Shown here piece after piece: positions 9,658-22,856 of a stretch of DNA of 64,000 bases (the first letter of the stretch is position 1; each line of letters starts with the position of its first letter). The notes under the pieces were generated by a model, which did no database searches, was not told where the DNA came from, and was given only the letters and a program-made list of their open reading frames with translations. The stretch comes from Ruegeria sp. PrR005 (GTDB taxonomy: Bacteria; Pseudomonadota; Alphaproteobacteria; Rhodobacterales; Rhodobacteraceae), in assembly GCF_010500245.1 (NCBI RefSeq), contig NZ_JAAGOX010000001.1, positions 142,794-206,793 on the forward strand, read 5' to 3'. The translations under genes were made by a program, and so were the position numbers.

Positions 9658-11061
9658 TTAAACACTTATTTGCTCCGGAGGATTGTCCAGCAACCCTCTG
9701 AGGCGCTGCATCGCGTCCTCGAAGCGCGCCAGCGAGACATGGGCATTGACCGCGATCCGCACAGCATTGGGTGCGCGCCCATCGCGTAGCGCGAATTCGT
9801 CAGCGGAACGGACCTGCACGCCGGTACGCTCTGCCGCCCGGGTAAAGGCGGCCGAACGCCAGCCCGATGGCAGCCGCAACCACAAAAAGGGAACGTCGGG
9901 ATCCCAAACCAGATCGAATGCGCCCAACGTATTGACGGCAACCCGGACATATTCGGACATGCGCCTGCGCACGTCGAGCGCCAACTGTCGCGCCCGGGGA
10001 TCGGACAAAAGCAACCGGGTCAGTTCGGCCAGCGGCTGTGCCAGACCAAAATAGCCATACTCGGCCGATCGACGCAGCCGCGCGGCCTGCTCCACAGGGG
10101 CGATGGCAAAGCCGACACGCAGCGCCGGGGTCAGCGATTTAGAGATCGACGATACATGCCAGCCCCGCTCGGGTGCCAGAGCGCGATAACTTGGCGCCCG
10201 CGGTTCTCCGATCCTGTAGCAGTCATCCTCGATAATCTGAAGGTCATGCTTTCGTGCAACCTCGATCACTTCCTTGCGCCTTTCCAAAGGCGAGAAGCTG
10301 CCAGTCGGGTTCTGAACCTCGGGTGAGACACACACCGCCTGCGCCGGAACCTGGCGTGCCGCCAGGTCGAGCGACATGGGGTCGATACCCCACTTGTCCA
10401 TGCGGATGCCCACCACCTCGGCCCGCATCAGCTCTGCCGCGCGACGAAACCCGGCATAAGACAGGTCCTCAACAAAGACCACCGGTTTGGGGCCGCTCAG
10501 AATGCTTTGGAAAACCACGCACAATCCATTCTGTCCGCCATGGGTCAACACGATATCGTCTGCGCCCAGCTGCCCGAGCGGCAGTGGCGATAGCCATTCA
10601 AGAACCGCCTTGCGCACCCCGACATAAGCGTCGCGCGTCGGGTAGTTCAGAAACATGGCGGGATCACCCTGCGCGATCTTGGCCAGGCATTCGCGAATCA
10701 ACGAAACCTGTCCAACATCCGGCAGGCGCGGGCTGAACAGGCTGACATGCTGGTCGTCCTGCTCTTCGAGCTTGTACAATTGCCGCGACCAGACATCGTC
10801 CAGCACCGGTTTTTTCGGCGGCGCCACGAATGTACCGCGCCCGACTTCCGCCGACAGAAGCCCCTCGTCTGTAAGGATGGAATAGGCACGTGCCACCGTT
10901 CCCGGTGTAATGCTCAATTTGTAGGCAAGTTCCCGCACCGGCGGCAGCTTCGCTCCGACCTCCAGGGACTTGTTTTCTATGGCTTTCCTGATGGCATCGG
11001 CAACCAGGGTGTACTTGGACCCCTTGGCAGCAGGGAGAGTGTCTGGCCAAATTGTACCCAT
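9658..11061 (-). CDS. MocR-type regulator: GntR DNA-binding domain fused to a PLP aminotransferase domain
   Basis: A 467-residue MocR/GabR-class transcription factor. Residues about 15-80 form a GntR winged helix-turn-helix (LPPVRELAYKLSITPGTVARAY). A linker leads to a fold-type I aminotransferase domain. The PLP lysine is in SISKSLTPALRVGF, the cofactor-contacting GGQNGL and SPEVQNPTG segments are present. Such proteins normally sense a PLP adduct and do not catalyse transamination. The gene is divergent from a DUF1127 gene, and the 100-bp gap between them holds palindromic and directly repeated TGTACCAA sites that probably form its operator. The controlled pathway is not visible nearby. Confidence 0.9.
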   Translation of the reverse strand: MGTIWPDTLPAAKGSKYTLVADAIRKAIENKSLEVGAKLPPVRELAYKLSITPGTVARAYSILTDEGLLSAEVGRGTFVAPPKKPVLDDVWSRQLYKLEEQDDQHVSLFSPRLPDVGQVSLIRECLAKIAQGDPAMFLNYPTRDAYVGVRKAVLEWLSPLPLGQLGADDIVLTHGGQNGLCVVFQSILSGPKPVVFVEDLSYAGFRRAAELMRAEVVGIRMDKWGIDPMSLDLAARQVPAQAVCVSPEVQNPTGSFSPLERRKEVIEVARKHDLQIIEDDCYRIGEPRAPSYRALAPERGWHVSSISKSLTPALRVGFAIAPVEQAARLRRSAEYGYFGLAQPLAELTRLLLSDPRARQLALDVRRRMSEYVRVAVNTLGAFDLVWDPDVPFLWLRLPSGWRSAAFTRAAERTGVQVRSADEFALRDGRAPNAVRIAVNAHVSLARFEDAMQRLRGLLDNPPEQISV

Positions 11062-11083
11062 TACAATCTTTCCTTTGATCTCC

Positions 11084-11122
11084 GTACATTCTTAAATGTA
11101 CCAATATCGTGTACCAAGTACA
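11084..11122. promoter_or_regulatory. Probable MocR operator: two palindromes with a TGTACCAA direct repeat
   Basis: The gap between the MocR gene and the DUF1127 gene contains GTACAT-N6-ATGTAC at 11084-11101 and TGTAC-CAA-GTACA at 11110-11122. The 8-mer TGTACCAA occurs twice in direct orientation, at 11097-11104 and 11110-11117. MocR-class proteins bind direct repeats (GabR uses ATACCA-like repeats), so this is a plausible binding site that would control the MocR gene itself and the divergent small gene. Confidence 0.6.
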
Positions 11123-11160
11123 TTCATATTGTGTCAATACAATTCGAAAGGAACTCCGTC

Positions 11161-11388
11161 ATGACACGCGCAATGCCCTCCTCCGCCCTCATGCTGCTGA
11201 ACGCCAGCCCCCGGCTGCCGCTGATCGCCGCACTGGCCGTGGGCTTTGCCGCGACCGTGACCAAATGGGAACAACGCCGGCGAACCCGCCTGAACCTCGG
11301 GCAGCTGGACGACCGCCTCTTGCAGGACGTAGGCATTACCCGCAGCCAGATGCGCCATGAAACCGCCCGCCGGTTCTGGCAGGGCTGA
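11161..11388 (+). CDS. Small DUF1127-domain protein
   Basis: A 75-residue basic protein. The N-terminal half (residues 10-35) is hydrophobic and Ala-rich. The C-terminal half matches DUF1127, with the conserved block LGQLDDRLLQDVGITRSQM and a final RRFW. DUF1127 proteins are short Arg-rich proteins; some act in RNA and phosphate regulation in alphaproteobacteria. AAGGAA upstream supports ATG 11161. It is divergent from the MocR gene and shares its palindromic intergenic region. A strong terminator follows. Confidence 0.82.
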   Translation: MTRAMPSSALMLLNASPRLPLIAALAVGFAATVTKWEQRRRTRLNLGQLDDRLLQDVGITRSQMRHETARRFWQG

Positions 11389-11425
11389 ACAGGATCCCCA
11401 GTCCCTTCATTGGGACCTCTTCACT

Positions 11426-11453
11426 GGCCGGGGTTCGCCCCGGCCTTTTTTTC
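11426..11453 (+). terminator. Intrinsic terminator after the DUF1127 gene
   Basis: GGCCGGGG-TTCG-CCCCGGCC is an eight-pair hairpin with a UUCG-type tetraloop, followed by a run of seven T residues. It ends transcription of the DUF1127 gene just before the convergent thioesterase gene. Confidence 0.92.
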
Positions 11454-11454
11454 A

Positions 11455-11895
11455 TCAGAACGAGGCCGCGGCACTGCCAGCAGGCGGAATGGAATAGGTC
11501 AGCGTTGCCCGCGCCACCGGCTTGTCTGACCCTTCAGAAAACATCAGCACATCGCCGACGGCAAGTGTCCTGCCCAGTTTCAAAAGACGGCACTCTGCAA
11601 TCATCTGGGCATCGCCGTCAGGCTTGCGCAAAAAATCAATCGAACAGTTGGTGGTCACCGCAAGGGCCTGGCGGCCCACCCGGGCAAGTACCATCGCATA
11701 GACGCTCACATCGGCCAGTGCGAACATCGAAGGCCCCGAGATGGTCCCGCCGGGTCGCAAGTGCCGTTCTGCCGTCAGAAGGCGCATGATTACGCTGTCC
11801 TCGGTCAAGGCGTCGATGGCGAAGTCGTCCCGCACTTGGGGAAAGACCTCGACCAGGTATTGCGACAATTCCTCCTTGTTCAATGCCAACGCCAT
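11455..11895 (-). CDS. PaaI-like hotdog-fold thioesterase
   Basis: A 146-residue hotdog-fold protein of the PaaI type, which hydrolyses acyl-CoA or aryl-CoA thioesters. The GGTISGPSMFALADVSVYAM block is the central helix with the acidic residue used in catalysis, and TTNCSIDFLRKP is the following strand. It is divergent from an enoyl-CoA hydratase with about 58 bp between the starts, so the two may serve the same acyl-CoA pathway. The substrate is unknown. Confidence 0.85.
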   Translation of the reverse strand: MALALNKEELSQYLVEVFPQVRDDFAIDALTEDSVIMRLLTAERHLRPGGTISGPSMFALADVSVYAMVLARVGRQALAVTTNCSIDFLRKPDGDAQMIAECRLLKLGRTLAVGDVLMFSEGSDKPVARATLTYSIPPAGSAAASF

Positions 11896-11953
11896 ACTTT
11901 CCCTCCCCGGCTTCTGCGCCTAGAGTTGCCCCGACTTTGGCAGGGAGGGCAAG

Positions 11954-12739
11954 ATGGCAATTCTGGAACGTCACGACACCGGTGCGGTGGCGCATCTCGA
12001 AATGAATGCGCCAGAGCGGTTGAACGCGCTCAGCGACGAGATGCTGGCCGCGCTTCAAGCAGAGTTCGACGCGCTGCGCGATGACCGTTCGATCCGGGCC
12101 GTGATCCTGTCGGGTGCGGGCAAGGCATTTTGCGCGGGCCACGATCTGAAACAGATGACCGCCGGACGACAGGCCGAGGACGGCGGCAAGGCCTATTTCA
12201 AGGACCTGTTCGACCGTTGCGCCCGGATGATGATGACTGTTCAGTCTTTGCCCCAACCGGTGATCGCCCGGGTTCATGGCATCGCCACTGCTGCAGGCTG
12301 CCAGTTGGTGGCCACCTGCGACATGGCCGTCGCCGCCGAGGGCACCCGGTTCGGGGTCAATGGCGTCAACATCGGCCTGTTCTGCTCAACCCCGATGGTG
12401 GCGCTCAGCCGCAATATCCCACGCAAGCTGGCCTTTGAAATGCTGACCACCGGCCAGTTCATCGAAGCCACCCGCGCCGCAGAACTGGGACTGGTCAACC
12501 GCGTGGTGCCCACCAGCAATCTGGCCACCGAAACCCAGGGCCTGGCCGAAACCGTCGCGGGCAAGCTGGGCGCCGCCGTGCGCATCGGCAAAGAAGCTTT
12601 CTATCGCCAGCAGATGATGCCGCTGGATCAGGCCTATGCCTATACCGGGGATGTGATGGTCGAGAACATGCTTTATCGCGACACCAAAGAAGGCATCGCC
12701 GCCTTTATCGAGAAACGCGACCCTGATTGGAGCCAATAG
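11954..12739 (+). CDS. Enoyl-CoA hydratase/isomerase family protein
   Basis: A 261-residue crotonase-family protein. The first oxyanion-hole block is SGAGKAFCAGHDLKQM and the second is HGIATAAGCQLVATCDMA. The catalytic Glu pair of classical hydratases is not obvious: the second block has a Gly-Cys-Gln context instead of GGGCEL, so the exact reaction is uncertain. The family acts on acyl-CoA esters in the cytoplasm. AGGGAGGGC upstream strongly supports ATG 11954. A thioesterase gene is divergent. Confidence 0.85.
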   Translation: MAILERHDTGAVAHLEMNAPERLNALSDEMLAALQAEFDALRDDRSIRAVILSGAGKAFCAGHDLKQMTAGRQAEDGGKAYFKDLFDRCARMMMTVQSLPQPVIARVHGIATAAGCQLVATCDMAVAAEGTRFGVNGVNIGLFCSTPMVALSRNIPRKLAFEMLTTGQFIEATRAAELGLVNRVVPTSNLATETQGLAETVAGKLGAAVRIGKEAFYRQQMMPLDQAYAYTGDVMVENMLYRDTKEGIAAFIEKRDPDWSQ

Positions 12740-13034
12740 GTCACTAGCGTGATCAATCATTGGGGATTGTTTCCAAACAAGCCCTTTCAATTCGGGCAAT
12801 AACGTGGCAAAGGTGGGGCAAGGCGCAAGCCTTGCTGACTTTTGGGTCGCCGTGGGCGGAAGGTCCCTCCAGCCGGTCTCTCTCACCGGCGCTGACATTC
12901 CCGCAGCGGCGACCCCAAAATCCCCAAATTGAAAAGTTTCGGGTAACCTGCCGGTGCAGGATTGTCCGCTCTATTTCACTGGGACCACACCTGCCCCGTT
13001 GCACCGCCACGCGCCCTGCCCTATGTGGCCACTC
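12740..13034. other. Intergenic region between the enoyl-CoA hydratase and trmFO
   Basis: About 295 bp with no convincing gene. The trmFO reading frame stays open for 27 codons upstream of its chosen start, but that sequence (Pro, His and Arg rich) does not resemble the family. No RNA gene or clear terminator was found. Confidence 0.5.
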
Positions 13035-14375
13035 ATGACAGACAAATTGCATATCGTGGGCGGCGGCATGGCCGGGTCCGAAGCCGCCTGGCAGGCGGCG
13101 GAAATGGGCGTAAACGTGGTCATCCACGAAATGCGGCCAAAGGTCGGAACATTCGCCCACCAGACCGGCAACCTGGCCGAGATGGTCTGTTCGAACTCTT
13201 TCCGGTCGGACGATGACGAGCAGAATGCCGTGGGCCTGCTGCATTGGGAAATGCGCGCAGCAGGTGGGTTGATCATGGCGTCGGCCGATGCCCACCGTCT
13301 GCCGGCCGGTGGGGCCTTGGCCGTGGACCGGGACCTTTTTGCCGAGACGGTGAGCAATCGTTTGCGCAGCCACCCTCGTGTCTCGATCACCGAGGAAGAG
13401 GTCACGGACCTGCCGCAGGAGGGCCAATGGATCTTTGCCACCGGCCCGCTCACCTCTCCGGCCCTGGGAGAGGCGATCCGGCAACAGACCGGATCGGATG
13501 CGCTGGCCTTCTTCGATGCGATCGCGCCCATCGTCTATGCCGACACCATCGACATGAGTCGTGCCTGGCTGCAATCGCGGTATGACAAAGGCGAGACCGA
13601 AGAGGAAAGAACTGCCTACATCAATTGCCCGATGGACCGCGACCAGTACGAGGCCTTCATCGACGCGCTATTGGCGGCGGACAAGACCGAATTTCACGAA
13701 GGCGAAACCGCCACTTACTTCGACGGATGCCTGCCGATCGAGGTCATGGCCGAACGCGGTCGCGAAACCCTCCGCCATGGCCCGATGAAGCCTGTGGGCC
13801 TGACCAACCCACACCAGCCCGAGGTGAAACCCTATGCCGTCGTGCAGCTACGCCGCGACAACGCGCTGGGCACGCTCTATAACATCGTGGGTTTTCAGAC
13901 CAAGATGAAGTATGGCGCGCAAACTTCTGTTTTCCGTATGATACCTGGCCTGGAAGAAGCCGGTTTTGCGCGTCTTGGCGGTATCCATCGCAACACGTTC
14001 ATCAACTCTCCAACGCTCCTGGATGAACAGATGCGGCTCAGATCCCGGCCCAATATCCGGTTTGCCGGTCAGATCACCGGGGTTGAGGGATATGTCGAAA
14101 GCGCTGCAATGGGGCTGCTGGCCGGACGATTTGCCGCCGCCGGGATACTGGGGCACAGCCTGCCCGAAGTTCCGCAGGACAGCGCCATGGGCGCGCTGAT
14201 CCATCACATCACTGGCGGCGCGGATGCCAAGACCTTTCAACCGATGAACGTCAACTTTGGCCTGTTTCGCCCGGTCGACGGGCTGAAAGGCGGCCGCAGG
14301 GGGCGCAAGGACCGCTACAAGGGCTATACCGACCGGGCCAAGGCGGCTTGGAGCGACTGGCTGGCTCAGTCCTGA
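13035..14375 (+). CDS. trmFO: Methylenetetrahydrofolate-tRNA-(uracil-5-)-methyltransferase
   Basis: A 446-residue FAD enzyme that makes 5-methyluridine at position 54 of tRNA using methylenetetrahydrofolate. The N-terminal FAD-binding motif [15 protein letters not shown] is at residues 5-19, and the family block [15 protein letters not shown] follows. [12 protein letters not shown] and the C-terminal [13 protein letters not shown] are also diagnostic. Length matches the family. The start is ATG 13035 ([11 protein letters not shown]); an in-frame ATG at 13023 would add four residues. Confidence 0.95.
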   Translation: MTDKLHIVGGGMAGSEAAWQAAEMGVNVVIHEMRPKVGTFAHQTGNLAEMVCSNSFRSDDDEQNAVGLLHWEMRAAGGLIMASADAHRLPAGGALAVDRDLFAETVSNRLRSHPRVSITEEEVTDLPQEGQWIFATGPLTSPALGEAIRQQTGSDALAFFDAIAPIVYADTIDMSRAWLQSRYDKGETEEERTAYINCPMDRDQYEAFIDALLAADKTEFHEGETATYFDGCLPIEVMAERGRETLRHGPMKPVGLTNPHQPEVKPYAVVQLRRDNALGTLYNIVGFQTKMKYGAQTSVFRMIPGLEEAGFARLGGIHRNTFINSPTLLDEQMRLRSRPNIRFAGQITGVEGYVESAAMGLLAGRFAAAGILGHSLPEVPQDSAMGALIHHITGGADAKTFQPMNVNFGLFRPVDGLKGGRRGRKDRYKGYTDRAKAAWSDWLAQS

Positions 14376-14411
14376 CTGGACGGAAATCGCGGCCTGTGTC
14401 TAACATCTGAC

Positions 14412-15026
14412 ATGATCCTGCGGTTCCTCAAATCGACCTACACACTATCCTCGCCAAAGGACACTCAGGCCCATTACGACAAATGGGCCGGCAGCTATGA
14501 CGAGGAACTGACCGAGAACGGGTACGCAACCCCCGATCGGTTGGCGCGCGCCTTGTGGGAGAAACGCCCCAATGGCCAGATGCCGGTTCTCGATTTCGGT
14601 TGTGGCACCGGCTTGTCGGGTCTGGCCCTGCAACGGGCGGGATTTCAGGTGATAGACGGCATGGACCCGACACCTGGAATGTTAGAGGCCGCGGGGGCAA
14701 AAGGAATCTATCGCAATCTGACAGGGTTCGCGATCACAGAACCACCGCCGATCCCGCAAGGTACATATCGCACGATCACGGCAATTGGGGTCATCGGCCA
14801 GGGCGCCGCACCGCCCGAAACCATCGACTTGTTGCTGCGTGCGTTACCAAAGGGAGGCATCCTGGGGTTTTCGCTCAACGACATTGCCTTGGCCGAGCGC
14901 GCCTATCTGGCGCGCCTGAGCGAGTGGCTGGACATGGGCGCCGCGCGCCTGCTGATACGCCAATCCGGTCCGCATCTCCCCGGAATAAACTTGAACTCTG
15001 ACATCTTTATCGTTGAAAAAACGTGA
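14412..15026 (+). CDS. Class I SAM-dependent methyltransferase
   Basis: A 204-residue methyltransferase. Motif I is VLDFGCGTGLSGLAL and the acidic residue after the second strand lies in VIDGMDPTPGML. The N terminus (HYDKWAGSYDEELTENGY) resembles the TPR-associated or UbiE-like methyltransferase group. The acceptor is unknown. Its stop overlaps the GTG start of gluQRS by 4 bp, so translation is coupled. A role in tRNA or cofactor modification would fit the neighbours trmFO and gluQRS, but this is inference. Confidence 0.82.
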   Translation: MILRFLKSTYTLSSPKDTQAHYDKWAGSYDEELTENGYATPDRLARALWEKRPNGQMPVLDFGCGTGLSGLALQRAGFQVIDGMDPTPGMLEAAGAKGIYRNLTGFAITEPPPIPQGTYRTITAIGVIGQGAAPPETIDLLLRALPKGGILGFSLNDIALAERAYLARLSEWLDMGAARLLIRQSGPHLPGINLNSDIFIVEKT

Positions 15027-15865
15027 CTTTCATTACACGTTTCGCACCGTCTCCGACCGGACCGCTGCATCTTGGCCATGCCTACTCGGTACTATTTGCG
15101 CATGATCGCGCGCGGGCCGAGGGGGGGCGTTTTCTCCTCAGAATCGACGACATCGATCAGTCCCGGGCCCGGCCGCATTGGGAAGCACAGTTGATGGACG
15201 ATCTGGCCTGGCTGGGCGTAACCTGGGACGCGCCCCCGCGTCGGCAAACCGACCACCTGAGGGAGTATGGCGATGCGCTTGACCGGTTGCGCGCGGCGGA
15301 GCTTACCTTTGAATGCCAGTGCAGCCGCCGGGACATAGAGGCTGCCGCGAACGCGCCACAAGAAGGAGTGCCCGAATTCGGTCCCGATGGTCGGATCTAT
15401 CCGGGCACCTGCCGTGATCTTGGCTTGCGCCAATCGGGCGAAACGTGCTGTCGGCTAAACATGGCCCGTGCCTGCGCCATGGGATTGCCTGCTCAATTTA
15501 CCGAAACTGGCCCCCGCCACGCGGGGCAGCAGCACCTGTCGGCGGACAGCCTGACGCAAACAGTGGGCGATGTCGTCCTGTCTCGCCGCAACATGGCCGC
15601 CTCTTATCACCTGTCTGTTGTAGTCGACGACGCCGCCAGTGGTGTGACCCATGTCATCCGCGGCGAGGACCTGTACGAGGCGACCCGGATCCATGTGCTT
15701 TTGCAGTCGCTGCTAGGCTTGCCAACACCTGTCTACCATCACCATGGCCTGATCCGCGACGATCGAGGCAAACGTCTGGCCAAGCGCGACGATGCGCGCG
15801 CCATCGCCAAGTATCGGAGCGAAGGCGCGACCCCACAGGATATCCGCCGAATGGTCGGTCTCTGA
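15023..15865 (+). CDS. gluQRS: Glutamyl-Q tRNA(Asp) synthetase
   Basis: A 280-residue paralogue of the catalytic half of glutamyl-tRNA synthetase that attaches glutamate to queuosine in tRNA-Asp. The class I signature is TRFAPSPTGPLHLGHAYS, and the KMSKS equivalent is KRLAKRD near residue 252. A zinc site is suggested by CQCSRRD and the later YPGTC. It lacks an anticodon-binding domain, as expected. The start is GTG 15023, overlapping the upstream methyltransferase stop as GTGA. It is the third tRNA-modification-related gene in this stretch. Confidence 0.93.
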   Translation: MTFITRFAPSPTGPLHLGHAYSVLFAHDRARAEGGRFLLRIDDIDQSRARPHWEAQLMDDLAWLGVTWDAPPRRQTDHLREYGDALDRLRAAELTFECQCSRRDIEAAANAPQEGVPEFGPDGRIYPGTCRDLGLRQSGETCCRLNMARACAMGLPAQFTETGPRHAGQQHLSADSLTQTVGDVVLSRRNMAASYHLSVVVDDAASGVTHVIRGEDLYEATRIHVLLQSLLGLPTPVYHHHGLIRDDRGKRLAKRDDARAIAKYRSEGATPQDIRRMVGL

Positions 15866-15867
15866 AC

Positions 15868-16227
15868 TCACACCTCGGGCTGCATCAGTTCCACTTCGGC
15901 CCCGTCCCGCACCGCCGTGTAAAAACAGCTGCGCCGGTTGGTGTGGCAGGCCGGCCCGGTCTGGCGCACCGTGATCAGCAGGCAATCTCGGTCGCAATCG
16001 ACGCGCAGGTCCACCAATTCCTGCACATGTCCCGAGCTTTCCCCCTTGATCCAGAAACTCTGACGGGAGCGGGACCAATAGGTGACGCGGCCGCTGGCCA
16101 GCGTCCGTTCCACCGCCTGCCGATTCATCCAGGCCATCATCAGAACCTCACCCGTAGCCGCATCCTGCGCAATGGCGGGGACCAGCCCATTGGTATCATA
16201 CTTTAGTGTCGAAGCGTCGAAGGACAT
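15868..16227 (-). CDS. hisI: Phosphoribosyl-AMP cyclohydrolase
   Basis: A 119-residue HisI enzyme that opens the purine ring of phosphoribosyl-AMP in histidine synthesis. The metal-binding DCDRDC block and [10 protein letters not shown] motif are intact, and [15 protein letters not shown] is the substrate-binding signature. The start is ATG 16227 ([11 protein letters not shown]). The reading frame runs further upstream without conservation. It is divergent from a NifU-like scaffold gene, with 67 bp between the starts, and ends 2 bp from the convergent gluQRS. Confidence 0.95.
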   Translation of the reverse strand: MSFDASTLKYDTNGLVPAIAQDAATGEVLMMAWMNRQAVERTLASGRVTYWSRSRQSFWIKGESSGHVQELVDLRVDCDRDCLLITVRQTGPACHTNRRSCFYTAVRDGAEVELMQPEV

Positions 16228-16294
16228 GGCCAAAAACCTTTTGCATCCGGAATTTCGCCCACTATGTATTGGGAACCGGCCGAGAGGAAAAGCC

Positions 16295-16747
16295 ATGTCC
16301 ACGGAAACCGATCTTATCAAGCTTTATTCCGGTCGCATCCTTGCGCTAGCCGCTGATATTCCGCATCTGGACCGGCTCGATAATCCGGACGCCACGGTCA
16401 AGAAACGCTCGCCGCTTTGTGGATCGACCGTCACCGTTGACGTCAAACTCAAGGATGGCCGGATCGCGGAATTTGGCCAGGATGTCAAAGCCTGTGCATT
16501 GGGGCAAGCTTCGGCGGCTGTTGTCGGTGGCGCGATCATAGGTGCAACGCGGGCCCAGGTCGAAACCGGGCGAGATCAGCTCAAAGCGATGCTGAAGGAC
16601 AACGGACCAGTGCCGGATGCGCCTTTTGATGGGCTCGAAGTCTTGATGCCTGCGCGCGACTACAAGAACCGTCATGCGTCTATCCTGCTGACCCTCGAAG
16701 CGACGGCAGAAGCGATGGCAAAGGCAGAGCAGGCAAACTGCGCCTGA
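16295..16747 (+). CDS. NifU/IscU-like iron-sulfur scaffold protein
   Basis: A 150-residue NifU N-domain-like protein. Two of the usual three cluster-ligand cysteines are visible: Cys42 in SPLCGSTV and Cys67 in [10 protein letters not shown]. At the place of the third, the sequence is [12 protein letters not shown], with His-Ala where IscU has a cysteine, so cluster assembly may use another ligand. AGAGGAAA before ATG 16295 supports the start. The divergent neighbour is hisI. No other suf or isc gene is nearby. Confidence 0.82.
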   Translation: MSTETDLIKLYSGRILALAADIPHLDRLDNPDATVKKRSPLCGSTVTVDVKLKDGRIAEFGQDVKACALGQASAAVVGGAIIGATRAQVETGRDQLKAMLKDNGPVPDAPFDGLEVLMPARDYKNRHASILLTLEATAEAMAKAEQANCA

Positions 16748-17008
16748 GCCTGCTGCGGCCACCGTATCCTTGGCAGATCGTTTCCCGCCTCCTGATGCCT
16801 CCAGGCACGATATCTTGCCTGAAAAAACCGCCGCACCTTCGATCAGGAAGGGCGGCGGCAGGTAATGCGTCTCTCGTACGGGGTCCGGTGTCGGTGCGCC
16901 ATGGGCCGAGGCGGGGCCCAAGGAAGGGTATCGGGATAGGCAGGTCACCCTTGCATCGAATGGGACAGGATGCGTACCGCGCCGGAACGAGATCGCAGGC
17001 AGAAACGG

Positions 17009-17131
17009 TTAAAGAACTCCGGGCAGGTGGAGAGCGACCATCAGCATGACCATCAGCGAGGCAGCACCAATTGCATCCTGCAACAACGTGCCCTGGGAAC
17101 GGGACAGAACGTTCTTGATCTGGGTCACCAT
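17009..17131 (-). CDS. Small conserved-looking membrane protein, 40 residues
   Basis: A very short gene. Translation gives an N-terminal polar helix (MVTQIKNVLSRSQGTLLQD) and one hydrophobic helix (AIGAASLMVMLMVALHLPGVL). Its ATG at 17131 has a strong ribosome-binding site, GAGGAGGAAAG, immediately upstream. From memory, similar 40-residue proteins with a 'GAA/GAAS...VMLMV..LPGL' helix are frequent in Rhodobacteraceae and have no assigned function. It sits upstream of nothing obvious on its strand; the NifU-like gene is convergent to it. Confidence 0.7.
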   Translation of the reverse strand: MVTQIKNVLSRSQGTLLQDAIGAASLMVMLMVALHLPGVL

Positions 17132-17243
17132 TGGCTTTCCTCCTCGCCATCAGTTAATCATTTGTTGACCCTTTGTTCTCATTTCTTCGCGAGTCGATCA
17201 AGAACTTTATGAGAACATTTGTGAACTTTTTGGGGATTTTCTT

Positions 17244-21601
<4,358 letters not shown>

Positions 21602-21697
21602 TCACAACCAGTGATAGGGCGAGGCCATGGTCAGGTCCAGATACTGTCTGTGAGTGGTGAGGCCGCGCTGGACTCGCAGCCGTGTTCTTGGCGGGAC

Positions 21698-22414
21698 CTA
21701 TGCGTTGACCGCGATGCGCGAGGGCGGCATTTCATCAGATTTCGGATCGCGCAAAACGTACCCGCGCCCCCAGACTGTTTCGATATAATTCTTGCCGCCG
21801 GTTGCATTGCTGAGTTTTTTCCGCAGTTTGCAAATGAAGACATCGATGATTTTCAGTTCAGGCTCGTCCATTCCACCATAGAGATGGTTCAGGAACATCT
21901 CTTTGGTCAGCGTGGTCCCCTTTCGCAAGCTCAGCAGTTCCAACATCTGATATTCTTTGCCCGTCAGATGCACAGCCAGCCCGTCGGCCTCGACCGTCTT
22001 CGCGTCCAGGTTGACCGCAATACACCCTGTTCGGATAATCGACTGCGAATGCCCTTTTGACCTGCGCACGATCGCATGAATTCGTGCCACCAGTTCTTCG
22101 CGGTGAAAGGGTTTCGTCAGGTAATCGTCGGCACCAAACCCGAATCCCTTGATCTTGCTTTCGGTGTCATCGACCCCTGAAAGAATGAGGATCGGTGTCT
22201 CGATCCGGGCCAACCGCAGCTGCCGAAGCACCTCTAGGCCATTCATGTCGGGAAGGTTCAAGTCAAGAAGAATAAGATCGTAGTCATACAACTTGGCGAG
22301 GTCTATCCCCTCCTCACCGAGATCGGTCGCATAGACGTTCAGACTGGCATGCGTCAGCATCAATTCAATGCTTTTCGATGTCGCCGAATCATCTTCAACC
22401 AACAGTATGCGCAT
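21698..22414 (-). CDS. ctrA: Cell-cycle master response regulator CtrA
   Basis: A 238-residue OmpR-type response regulator. The receiver domain has the phosphorylated aspartate at residue 51 ([15 protein letters not shown]), the same number as in Caulobacter. The C-terminal winged helix contains the nearly invariant CtrA segments [19 protein letters not shown] and [18 protein letters not shown]. In roseobacters CtrA is not essential and controls flagella, gene-transfer agents and phenotypic heterogeneity, often downstream of quorum sensing. A CtrA-box-like site lies 57-71 bp upstream. The CtrA antagonist gene sciP lies directly upstream on the same strand. Confidence 0.96.
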   Translation of the reverse strand: MRILLVEDDSATSKSIELMLTHASLNVYATDLGEEGIDLAKLYDYDLILLDLNLPDMNGLEVLRQLRLARIETPILILSGVDDTESKIKGFGFGADDYLTKPFHREELVARIHAIVRRSKGHSQSIIRTGCIAVNLDAKTVEADGLAVHLTGKEYQMLELLSLRKGTTLTKEMFLNHLYGGMDEPELKIIDVFICKLRKKLSNATGGKNYIETVWGRGYVLRDPKSDEMPPSRIAVNA

Positions 22415-22470
22415 CTCTTTTCTCCGTCTTCAACTTGTTCAGATTTGAAACTAAACGTGCCGAACAAAAG

Positions 22471-22485
22471 TTAACTCGACGTTAT
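22471..22485. promoter_or_regulatory. CtrA-box-like site upstream of ctrA
   Basis: TTAA-N7-TTAT occupies 22471-22485, one mismatch from the CtrA consensus TTAA-N7-TTAA. It lies between sciP and ctrA, where autoregulation would be expected. A T-rich run (22490-22497) lies next to it. Confidence 0.4.
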
Positions 22486-22510
22486 CAATATTTTTTTATG
22501 CAACATCAAC

Positions 22511-22789
22511 CTAAAGTTGTCGATACTTTTTTAGTGCCGTGGCCTTCAATCCGTCTTTTCCATGCTCGGCAAAGGCCGATACCCAGCCGTTGAACTCCTC
22601 ATCACTCAACCCGTAGATCTTTTTCGCCTCGGACAGGGGAATCAACCCGTACAGCACCCCCCGAACCACCGCGATCTTTCTGGAGGCGACCCATCGCCGT
22701 GTCGTGGCCGGAGGAAGATCCGAACGCGTCATTCTTGTCCCATCCGGCAAAGTGACAGATCGGGGGCCTTCAACCTTTCGCAAGAACAT
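22511..22789 (-). CDS. sciP: SciP-like CtrA-inhibitory protein (DUF1153)
   Basis: A 92-residue DUF1153 protein. The family pattern is clear: GPRSVTLPDGTRMTRSDLPP, then TRRWVASRKIAVVRGVLYGLI, then the helix-turn-helix-like LSEAKKIYGLSDEEFNGW. In Caulobacter SciP binds CtrA and blocks its recruitment of RNA polymerase. Here it is encoded immediately upstream of ctrA on the same strand, 96 bp away. The start is ATG 22789; a GTG one codon earlier at 22792 is also possible. Function by family, not tested here. Confidence 0.88.
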   Translation of the reverse strand: MFLRKVEGPRSVTLPDGTRMTRSDLPPATTRRWVASRKIAVVRGVLYGLIPLSEAKKIYGLSDEEFNGWVSAFAEHGKDGLKATALKKYRQL

Positions 22790-22856
22790 CACCTATCCCT
22801 TCTTGTGTCCGGACAACTTTGGCGACAGCCTACTTAATGCAGGGTGAAACCGCCCC

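Noticed and set aside
12954..13034. N-terminal extension of trmFO
   Set aside because: The added residues are Pro/His/Arg rich and the FAD-binding strand begins right after ATG 13035.
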